A DNA stretch of 64,000 nucleotides from Rhodocollybia butyracea (lineage: Eukaryota; Basidiomycota; Agaricomycetes; Agaricales; Omphalotaceae): NCBI GenBank assembly GCA_015501585.1, contig JADNRY010000012.1:620001-684000 (forward strand), given 5' to 3'. The notes beneath the pieces are model-generated. The model had not been told where the DNA came from. It did no database searches and saw nothing but the letters and a program-made list of their open reading frames with translations. A program made the translations under genes and the position numbers. Each line of letters opens with the position of its first letter. Position 1 is the first letter of the stretch. Below, one piece after another: positions 55,758-64,000 of this stretch.

Positions 55758-56326
55758 CGTCAAAGACGACGAGCACGAAGAAAAAAAGTTGAAGATGGAA
55801 GTTTTGTGTTAACGATGTTCCGGTCTCTTCCTGCTCGTTTTATGTAAGTTTAGTAGCATGTGAATCTAGCCAATCAGAGCTTTGAGATAACACGTCTCAA
55901 TTAACCGGCCGCTCAAATACCGCAAACTGCGAGCATACACGGCCGATAATCCGAGTAATAACTCCAATAATACTACTTACATTCTGCTGTGCCCCCTACT
56001 AGATACCGGCCCTACGACGTGATTTCCTCGATAATCGCTCCTCACTTTTCTCGGACAATTACCTGGAACGGTTCATCTTTCATTGGACTCCGGATATCCC
56101 TACAGCCAAGTAAGTATATTCATGAGGTCAGTGTATGTCGGAGAAGCTTTGCTGAGAGCGGTTCAGAGGGTTCAGTGGGCCAGCGGACATGTTTTTGTAT
56201 TGCTCCCGCGGCGCGCTACGGTCTAGGGGGAGTCTATTCGCGGTTTGAGCTCGTAGCGGCTGTTCCCCAGTGGTACTTCCCCCTACGGCGGAGCCGAGTA
56301 CAAATCTATATACTTATTCTATGTAT
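55758..56326. other. Intergenic
   Basis: Promoter of aconitase and 3' flank of MED8. A small plus-strand ORF has no coding features. Confidence 0.5.
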
Positions 56327-57160
56327 CTAACCCATATCCGTGTCTCCGCCAGTTGGCTCTGGCACGAGATGACCTTCTACCTCGTCTTCATCGCTACTTC
56401 CACCTTCTCCGTCAGACTCTGCACCTTCTTCTGCAGGCATAGGATGTCTACGAGCCGAATCCCAATCCAACTCTTCTGGTTCTTCTACCTCTACAGCCAC
56501 TCTCGCTTTCCAGTCAAACTTGTCTCTGAGAAGCATAACCGCACGTACAGCACGATCAGCGCGCCGGTCATGGTCAGCACGAATTTGTTCGCATTCCTGC
56601 AGCACATCTTCGTATTCTGGCTTTCGATGCGCTAGATGAGCAGCTGCAAAACTTGAACCGAATGCGGAAGTGCCCAGTTGTGGCGGCGGAGGTGGAATTG
56701 GTGCGCCATTAAGCACACCGAGCGATCCACGCGTTACCATGTGTTCTGACAACCGTCGCACAGTCTCGTTTTCCATGTTTAGCACATCGGTAGTTTGTTG
56801 ATTCCTGAGCAGAGGTATAATCTCCGTGTCTAGTTGGGCATCGGTAACGGACATAAGAGGATGTAGTGCAAGTTTCTCGAAAAGATTAGACGAGGGAGCA
56901 CTTCCGGAACCATTAACGCGTGTACCGTTTGCCGAGGGAACTGGTGTTGTGAGTGAAGATGAAAAGTTATGCGTTTGGGACAGTAGAAGATTATATTTCG
57001 ACAGTATATCTGGCCAAGATGATATCGCTACAGGATGATAGTCAATAGTCATCTGGAGGGCTTTGATAGATTCGATAATCTGATTTGCTTTGAACCGTAG
57101 ATTTTGTAGTTCCGCGCTTTCAAAGGAGGAGCGCGGGACATCGATATTAAATGCAGACAT
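56327..57160 (-). CDS. MED8: Mediator complex subunit 8
   Basis: Head-module subunit of Mediator, contacting TBP and RNA polymerase II. A single uninterrupted ORF. The start taken is MSAFNIDVPRSSFESAELQN (57160); an in-frame upstream ATG at 57178 is possible. The conserved helical region FKANQIIESIKALQMTIDYH, then SSWPDILSKYNLLLSQTHNF, matches Med8 proteins. The C-terminal half has IPPPPPQLG, then a coiled stretch YEDVLQECEQIRADHDRRAD, and an acidic tail SDGEGGSSDEDEVEG. Divergent from the HMG-box gene with 159 bp between starts. Confidence 0.85.
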   Translation of the reverse strand: MSAFNIDVPRSSFESAELQNLRFKANQIIESIKALQMTIDYHPVAISSWPDILSKYNLLLSQTHNFSSSLTTPVPSANGTRVNGSGSAPSSNLFEKLALHPLMSVTDAQLDTEIIPLLRNQQTTDVLNMENETVRRLSEHMVTRGSLGVLNGAPIPPPPPQLGTSAFGSSFAAAHLAHRKPEYEDVLQECEQIRADHDRRADRAVRAVMLLRDKFDWKARVAVEVEEPEELDWDSARRHPMPAEEGAESDGEGGSSDEDEVEGHLVPEPTGGDTDMG

Positions 57161-57319
57161 GGTCAAAATTGCAGTCAAACCTATGGTAGTATGGAAACAA
57201 GCGCCAGCTGTTTAACACTAGCGCCAACGCCAAACAGCTGCAAACTCAACAGACTAGTTCAAATCATCAAACGCGGTCTCTCAACTTTTTCGTCATTATC
57301 GCCCGCTAGTCTTACACGC

Positions 57320-58407
57320 ATGCTGTCCATTCTCGTCTCTAGATCAGCACTTCGCACTGCTGGTGGTGCCCTTGCGCGTCCTTCGGCATTTTCTGGACTC
57401 TCGCGTGCAACGGCGTTATCTTTTCGTACCTTCCTGACCTCGGCACCAGCTCAACTGGCGGCGAAAGCAGCGACGAAAACAGCGACGACGAAAGCGACCA
57501 CAAAGTCTAAGAAGAAAGAAACAACGAAAGCCAAACCCAAGGCTAGCACTGCTCGCGCGACGAAAAAACCCGCTGCAAAGGGAAAATCCACAGCTTCTGC
57601 TAAAGAACCCGTCAAGTCCAAGTGTACGTATCTGGTCGCGTTATATTCCTGCTACGGAATTTTTCACTGTAATTCCAAATGTCTATATGCTGAGACCTTG
57701 ACTACGTAGTCGACCGCAAATTATTGTCGCCTCCTAGGAAGCATGCCACGACCTCTTATTCGGCGTTCTTGACCAACAATTGGGACAAGGACCCAGGCAC
57801 GACCTTTGTGGATAAAATGGCAGCTGCTAGCAAGACGTGGAATGGCATGTCGGAGGCTGAAAAACAAGTGCGTTACTTTGAATCATCCTAGCCATCTCCC
57901 CCTTTAATTTTCAATGTCCAGCCGTACGTAGACATTGCCAAGAATAACATCGAAACGTATGAAAAGGAATACACCGCGTGGTTCGTGGCCCTTCCTAAAG
58001 GATACTTGCACGAGGTCAACACCAGGAGAAAGTCAAAGAATCAGCACCCTCTGCGCAAACCAAAGAGCTTGAGATTACCTCCTGCCGCTGGCTACATGAA
58101 GTAAGTAGATCACTCAAAAGCGTCTTCGTGCACTGAACAATATGATTTCCAGTCTCCATCGCGAAAACTTCAAGGCTCACCCCGAGATGTCAGTCGCCGA
58201 AGCCGCAAAGCAATCTGGTGAAAGGTGGAGAGCCTTGTCACAAGAAGAGAGAGATGTAATATATTATTCATGTTCCCGACGTGCTTTCAGCCTTACTAAT
58301 GTTCGCTCCAGGCATACAACCAAAGAGCTCGTCAGTTACGAAGCGACTTCATCAAAGCTCACCCTGATGCTTCGAAAATCTTTGAGGTCAATAGAGCCAA
58401 GAAGTGA
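57320..58407 (+). CDS. Mitochondrial HMG-box DNA-binding protein (Abf2/mtHMG-like)
   Basis: Exons 57320-57623, 57710-57867, 57922-58100, 58153-58255 and 58312-58407. The N-terminal presequence MLSILVSRSALRTAGGALAR targets mitochondria. A Lys/Ala/Thr-rich linker (TKSKKKETTKAKPKA) follows, then two HMG boxes. Box 1 runs from HATTSYSAFLTNNWDKDPG to NGMSEAEKQPYVDIA. Box 2 runs from GYMNLHRENFKAHPEM to ERWRALSQEERDAYNQRARQ. It ends KIFEVNRAKK. The layout matches mtDNA-packaging proteins such as Abf2 or TFAM. All introns GT-AG. Confidence 0.85.
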
Positions 58408-58630
58408 TTGACTCAAGTCAGTGAGAGTCGGCATGTTGCTGTAGTCGTCCCTATCGTTCTTTACATAATTTGAACAACCATACGTCCGCTGGTCTACTTT
58501 ACATTTCCGTGTTCTTTTAACGAGTTTATTATCCCTACCTCCTCAGATTATATTCAACTTCGACATAGGATCTGTGATATCGAATATGTGTATGTTTATT
58601 CCTTTTACAGCTTCATATATCACTTTTCAC
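58408..58630. other. 3' flank of the HMG gene
   Basis: T-rich 3' UTR-like sequence between the HMG-box gene and the transposon target site. Nothing else seen. Confidence 0.5.
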
Positions 58631-58638
58631 TACTCACT
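58631..58638. repeat. Target site duplication, left
   Basis: TACTCACT, identical to 62756-62763 directly after the right repeat. Confidence 0.9.
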
Positions 58639-58832
58639 CACCTCGTCATCACACCAATCAATGGGTGTAAGCCTGGTAAGATAGGCCCCACATGCCAGGC
58701 CCCCATCCCTTGATTTGCGTCTTTCCCTACATTGCGAATATTTCTACCAATAATTCCAGATATTTTTAATAAGGAAGGAGTCCAGAAGGTCTATAGAACC
58801 TTCATGTAAGCCATATGAAACCGGGGCGATAA
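58639..58832 (+). repeat. Left terminal inverted repeat
   Basis: 194 bp, ending ...CCGGGGCGATAA, followed by a second GGGGCGATAA. Reverse complement of 62562-62755 with one mismatch. Confidence 0.95.
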
Positions 58833-59319
58833 GGGGCGATAAGTGTACGATAACGTTGCGGCAAAATGACTACCGATTGCCAAGATCAAGAAGTCCGCAT
58901 TGCAATCAATCACAGCCCGCCCGTTGAATGAATCGCAATCCGCCCAATGTCCCGCCCTTTATGCTGACTTGTGTTCCACCACCCATTATCCCGCTGCAAA
59001 GTTAACCAACTATGCTCCATCCATCCCACCTTCACTTGCTGCCTACCCGTCATTCTCTTTCTTATCCCAGCTTTATACAATTTCTCTCAAACTCACCCAG
59101 CTATTTACGAGGCGATCATCGGTTTCACGCGTACTTCCCCCACTTTTTGCACCAATCTAATCTGTACTGTAGGTTGGCACGATGGGTAAAGGAAAGGCTG
59201 GCGGTATTTAATGTTAAGTATGCTCATAGGTCTCAGCACAGAGCTACGGAATGCTCTCAATGATACCTCTGGATAGGCTCCTCTAGGATCTGATATGGAG
59301 GTCAACAACATGGACCTCA

Positions 59320-59425
59320 CTTTCGATCATCTGGAGAACCTCCCGATGGTGACAGCAGTGGAACGGCGCCCAATGTGTCTCAGGATGTTGTTGTTGATTT
59401 GCGAGACTTTATCGGGAGTCAATAA
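59320..59425 (+). pseudogene. Coding-like fragment inside the transposon
   Basis: A plus-strand frame reads SSGEPPDGDSSGTAPNVSQD and then VVVDLRDFIGSQ before a stop at 59423-59425. Codon use looks genuine but no start or upstream exon could be linked. It could be the tail of a lost element-encoded protein. Confidence 0.3.
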
Positions 59426-60867
59426 TTGGCATGACCGCCACAATAAAGACACATGAACTTGGAAGCAGCGTATACTGCAATGAAACATGAGGAGCAGTCG
59501 TTGGAAAAAAAAAAGCTACAGAGCTGCAAAAGTAAGTTGCATATGTACTAGCTTGAATGCAATGAAATCTCAACATATTATTCCAGAAAGCACGAGACAA
59601 CAGCCGCAAAGGAGAGAGAGAGAGAGCAGCAGATTTAAATGAGACAAACAATGCCTAGCAATGGGATGGGGATGAGCATATTTTACGGTTGTTGGATAAT
59701 TGCCCATCAACTGGAAGCTACGCATGGAATGGACGATATGAGCAGTGTGTTCGAGGGGGGAGGTGAATAGCTGGGATACTAGAGAGGCGCCACGCAACAG
59801 GCCCAGGAATGTATGTCTGGACTGGCGAAGGACCCAAGCTCCTTGGGCCAGAACCCCACCCCATGCCTCTTGCGGCAGATAACATTCAGCGCACTTCTTC
59901 AATTCTTGCGCATCTTAAGGGCTTGCACACAGCAGATTTATTGCCAAGTTTGTTGCTGCCTAGCTCAGTGCTTGGAATATATATCATTGCAGTTAGCCAA
60001 ACGGAAAATATACAATCCACGCTTAATAAAAGAATTGCCGTTGTGTCGGCATGCATCTGTTCACCCGCCGGGACGCGCCCTTTCATCCGCCCTTGGGATT
60101 CCCGAGGCATCAGAGCTGTATAAAGATGGCGCATTGACTTTAACAGGTTTTTGCATGTCTACTGCACCTCAATCTGTAGTCAGTGTATTTAATTCCTTGG
60201 TTGGGGCGACTCCACACTCTAAATAATGGTAAATTCGAAAGGGCTTATAAACCATTGCTTAGACAGAGGTTCATAAGCATGCATGCCATCGAAAGGAAGG
60301 CACACCTAATTAGACTGCAAATTCCGGCCTATGTAGTCTCTTGTAGCCTATGCATGTGAGGATTGGTCTCGGCATTTGAAAAAAATTGGTCTTTCGGGTG
60401 CATTTTCAAGTAGACTTCTTGATTAATAGTATATCTAAATACACTCGAGGACTCCCTCTAGTTTGCACTGCAATGTTATGCAGTTTTATGTGGGTCTGAA
60501 TTCAAGAGGTAAAAAAGTGTAGCGAGGAGAGCTCAAATCTCGATTACAGGTATGTTTAACGTTCGAACAAACATACCTCATTAACATATCAAGCGATGGG
60601 CTATAGAATACATATGAGGGCTCGTTACCTTGAATACAATGTATTTACGCTAACATATTAAAGTACAACCTCTTAAATCCATTGTGCTCGACATTACAAG
60701 TGCTGAGGATTTGAGGGGCGGGCCGGAGACTACTTGTTCACTCTTAAGCGCTATCTCACACCGAAAAACCGTACAAGTGAAATCATATTTCATAGACTAC
60801 ATATACTACGTATGAAGCTCAAGCTCATCTAGTATAGAGAATAAGTTCAAACCCATTTTCCCCCACC

Positions 60868-62230
60868 CTACACTTGAACTGCATACTGCAGTACTGATAC
60901 AGTCGTGACACCCAGGTTTGAATTGGGTTTGAAGATACCTATCGAAGGCAGGTTGGAGAAGAACGAAGTGAGTGAGATACTACATACCGGTTGTGTAGCT
61001 GGATAAGCGTTGGAAGGGAACTGAGTTGATCAGCATGTCATGGGTTGCTGGATTAGCTTCATCGTTTACAATATTTCCAGGTTGCTGATAGGAAATTAAC
61101 GGTTCAAAGTTTGAGAGGAGCTAGGCACCTACAATGCAGCCTCCACCATATGCAACGCCAACGTTGAGGTTACTGAATTTTCCATGTTGGCTGTCTATTC
61201 CTTTGCCAGTGAAGACTGCCGCCGGTCTGCATCTCGTGGATGAGCATAAGAGGTACTGTGGTACTTATCGAAGGTATGGTGTAGGAACAAATAGAGCTAG
61301 TACTCACTGCGGCACTGCCTTGACAACTTCGAAGCCTCTCGAATTCGGCTCCTTGAGCAACCAAGTTCGACCTTCTCCTTCACTATTATCCAAGAGGCCA
61401 ATATGCAACGTTGAAGCGACCGGAGCATTGTCCTCCATTGAAAACTAAATCTCGAAAGCAACTTTGTTCGGTACAAAATGTTTGGCTGTTTTTTTTTTTG
61501 CGAGTTGGAATAGCATTGGACTGCTTCCTATCTTTATCTCTTCCTACTCGTCTTACCGCGTTATTTTCCACGACCGAGTTTCCGCTTCTGTAAATTAGGC
61601 TGGGTTGGAGGCGCCAAGTCGAGTTCTGGGGCTGAGAGGGATGAAAAAGGCAAAGCCAGCAGAGAGGAAGGAGGAGATAATAGAGGAGAGGTGAGAGCAG
61701 GTGAGTTGGCGCGTAACAGAGATACTGATGCTTCATCTAGGCGGTTGTACAGCTCCTCAGTTGAGATGGCATAGGTTAGCACTTCAGCAAAAGTTAAAAT
61801 CTTAGTGAACGACATATGCAGATACGCCGAGGGACTTGGCAACGTCTAGGACATAACTTGTAAGTCAGGAATCTCCGACAGAGTGAGAGGAAATGTGCTG
61901 AAGTAAAAACCAAACATGTTGAAAGATAAAGACGCGTCAAGAGAGCGCAGCCTGCTTCTCGCATTTCCAGGGCGTGGATACGCAAGTGAGGTTAGTACGG
62001 CACTCCAAGCGCAGTCAAAAGAGACGGAATAAACGCGTCGAGCAAGCCCCCAAAGGCAAGCCTCAACCTCAGAGGCAACTGAATGAACACAAATTCCCAG
62101 TGCATGGGTACTCGAAGATCCATCAGCGCATGAGGCTGAGGGGCTTCCAATGAATACTCGGCAAGAAAAAAAGATGAACCTTCGAAGAGCAAGCTCACTC
62201 ACTATTTGGCAGCTTTTGCGTTGGTGATTG
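60868..62230 (-). pseudogene. Truncated gene remnant inside the transposon, TET/JBP-like
   Basis: Minus-strand coding segments separated by intron-like gaps. From upstream: MSFTKILTFAEVLTYAISTE through a basic KRKLGRGK; then LHIGLLDNSEGEGRTWLLKE to VVKAVPQ (ends 61308); then GKFSNLNVGVAYGGG (about 61131-61215); then QPGNIVNDEANPATHDMLIN and SVPFQRLSSYTTG (about 60975-61085); then IFKPNSNLGVTT to a stop at 60868. The GVAYGGG..PGNIVN..FQRLSSY order recalls the region just N-terminal to the catalytic core of the expanded agaric TET/JBP-like 2OG-Fe(II) dioxygenases carried by KDZ transposons. The gene stops before any HxD motif, so it cannot be a working dioxygenase. The family call is from memory and moderate at best. 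Confidence 0.45.
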
Positions 62231-62561
62231 ATTGTTGAGTGAGCGTGTCACCTGCTTTTATCGATTGATCGATGTCAAAGAAAGGTTTGGAAGCTGGTAA
62301 GCGCCACAAGCGTAAGGCTCAGCTAGCAACGATGCAACGACGTTACACTTAATTTTTGGCGTAGCTTGCAATAATTGAATTATTTTGCTGCTCAAATATG
62401 CGCTAAAACTAAGCGCAATGAAAGCTGGTAAGAAATGGCGGGATAGCACCATTGTAGAACAGCTGCTGTTGAAGTTGTCGTAGAAGGCGGGACAACGGGC
62501 GCTGTGATATTCCAAGTCTTGGCAGCTGATGGGATTATTTGCAGAAAGATATCGTATACAG

Positions 62562-62755
62562 TTATCGCCCCGGTTTCATATGGCTTACATGAAGGTTCTA
62601 TAGACCTTCTGGACTCCTTCCTTATTAAAAATATCTGGAATTATTGGTAGAAATATTCGCAATGTAGGGAAAGACACAAATCAAGGGATGGGGGCCTGGC
62701 ATGTGGGGCCTATCTTACCAGGCTTACACCCATTGATTGGTGTGATGACGAGGTG
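62562..62755 (-). repeat. Right terminal inverted repeat
   Basis: Reverse complement of 58639-58832, 193 of 194 positions identical by eye. Confidence 0.95.
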
Positions 62756-62763
62756 TACTCACT
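62756..62763. repeat. Target site duplication, right
   Basis: TACTCACT, identical to 58631-58638 directly before the left repeat. Confidence 0.9.
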
Positions 62764-64000
62764 TCGTATTCAATTGAGTAGAACCTGAAAAGTGGATAAG
62801 ACTCTGTTGTTCGAGACCGATGAACGAACCTAACTTTCAGTCACCGGCCCCAATCTTGCCCCAGTCGCTCAGACATTGAACAACTGATCATCGACGTTTT
62901 TACCTATAGGATGTCCATGTTCTGTTCCAGTCTTCTTATGAATTAGTGCTTTAGCGCCGATTCAGCCGAAATTGGTCTCTAGAAAAAAATTCAATTTGAG
63001 ACGCATTAATCTCCACTTCCGGATGGCAAATTGATTATCCTCTCGTGAATCACACCTACTTCCTGCATCAGAACCTCTGCAGTAATGCCTCCATCTCTAG
63101 TCTCGCGCGACAGAATTCTCGAGAGTGAAGAAAATTGTTCTGGAGCATCCTTGCCTCTTCATCTAGGTCATCTATTGGTTGATTGATGGGAGAGCCTCCT
63201 GGAGTCTTTGCCTTGGCCCAGCTTGGCCCCCATTTATCGCATTGGACGTGGACCGACAAGTGAAATTGAGAACAATCGTCGATAATTTTTAACTAGGGTA
63301 CTCAATTCTCGCCTTGAAACTCACGAGCAAATGCCAGCATGGTGACAAGCATCGGCCTTGGACATGACATTGCCTTTGCACCGTATTTACTATTGTCGCC
63401 AGCACTGTTCTGGCTCAAAGATCTATGTGATATCACCCTTGGCAGAAGAAGTGATACTTATCAACTCACGACTGATTGGCAGTGATTCGAGTCGGTAGAT
63501 CATAGTTCTTATCATTCTTGCCCTTATTTTAATTTCAGGCTACATGCGTTGAGGCCTAAATAGAAGCAGCATCCCTGTAGCCTGCAGCTGGCGAGCAATA
63601 TTCTAGACGCAATATCATAACGTGTGGGATTGCATCATAGAACAGCATGGAACCCTACTAATACCAGTTGATCCTTCCTTCAACCTTCCTGAGGTTGTTC
63701 CGTTTTTTCCGGGATGCATAATGCACTAGTGAAACACCTTGAAACGCCTATAGTCGGAATCCGAATAGTATCCAGTGGCGCGCATATATATAAAGTTAGG
63801 CCCTGTTGGGCCCTGGCTACTCCTTAAACCTGGCTCGTTCTTTCTAGATTTATTATTTCAAATACCTGAGCACAGTTATGTATAAATATACCCACCGTTC
63901 TTGATTCTTCCCTCCACAAACTGCCGGTCAGTTACTTGTGTTCACTCATCCCATCCTTTGCTGGTCAAAAAGAAGCTTCCCATTGTCATATCTTTTGCCT
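62764..64000. other. Right end, gene-poor
   Basis: A minus-strand frame 63068-63259 (DKWGPSWAKAKTPGG and DDLDEEARMLQNNFLHSREF, ending LEMEALLQRF) looks like a terminal exon, but upstream exons could not be joined. Near 63784 CATATATATAAAG is a good plus-strand TATA box, with a T-rich leader after it, so a gene probably starts just beyond the window. Confidence 0.35.

Larger units (their letters stand above)
58639..62755. mobile_element. 4117 bp TIR DNA transposon with 8 bp target duplication
   Basis: Both ends begin CACCTCGTCATCACACCAAT and form 194 bp terminal inverted repeats with one mismatch (C at 58718). The element is flanked by TACTCACT at 58631-58638 and again at 62756-62763. The near-identity of the repeats indicates recent insertion. 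No intact transposase is visible inside, so it is probably non-autonomous. An 8 bp duplication occurs in hAT, Merlin and Zisupton/KDZ elements. The internal remnant (see the next entries) points to the KDZ group found in agaric genomes, but that is an inference. Long TIRs are also seen in Mutator-like elements, which usually have 9-11 bp duplications. Confidence 0.9.

Overview
The window is nuclear DNA of a filamentous basidiomycete, most likely a mushroom-forming Agaricomycete. Almost every gene is cut by several 45-60 nt GT-AG introns with CTRAC-like branch sites. The gene set is that of a basidiomycete (ERG6, ERG19, SEC27, MED8, RRP43, OLE1-type desaturase, Y3-like secreted proteins, DIRS-type elements). 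No bacterial gene organisation is present. The species cannot be named from the sequence alone.

Layout. 1-3.7 kb holds the left-truncated mevalonate diphosphate decarboxylase gene (-), divergent from sterol 24-C-methyltransferase (+), then mitoribosomal uS4 (-). 3.7-8.8 kb is an accessory island with an inverted duplication of a small eight-cysteine secreted protein gene (Y3-like), degenerate short repeats, and a possible decayed piece of the uS4m 5' end. 8.8-13.9 kb carries PRPP synthetase (with an apparent 1-nucleotide exon), tRNA-Ala(AGC) and coatomer beta'. 15-22.9 kb carries a CUE-domain protein, three class I glutamine amidotransferase-like copies (two from a tandem segmental duplication, all with lesions or doubtful junctions) and a GAL80-like oxidoreductase. 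24.2-27.5 kb is a long serine-rich membrane protein. 27.9-32.3 kb is a DIRS-type tyrosine-recombinase retroelement.

32.8-42.1 kb holds a MetE-like protein, a GNAT acetyltransferase, tRNA-Pro(CGG), an aminotransferase, a multi-TM protein, an APH-like kinase and a MARVEL-like membrane protein. 42.5-47.4 kb has an AMP-dependent acyl-CoA ligase next to a delta-9 desaturase with a cytochrome b5 domain. 48.4-58.4 kb has an SMP-30-like lactonohydrolase, exosome subunit RRP43, mitochondrial aconitase, MED8 and a mitochondrial HMG-box protein. 58.6-62.8 kb is a complete 4117 bp DNA transposon with 194 bp terminal inverted repeats (one mismatch) and an 8 bp target duplication TACTCACT. It carries a truncated minus-strand gene remnant resembling the TET/JBP-like proteins linked to fungal KDZ transposons. 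The last 1.2 kb has little.

Several otherwise good genes (GAL80-like, aminotransferase, APH-like, acyl-CoA ligase) need a single-base change in or beside a short homopolymer to keep frame. This may be a sequencing artefact, so pseudogene calls here should be read with that in mind. Exon boundaries were derived by hand from frame, splice signals and family knowledge; no alignment or database search was run.
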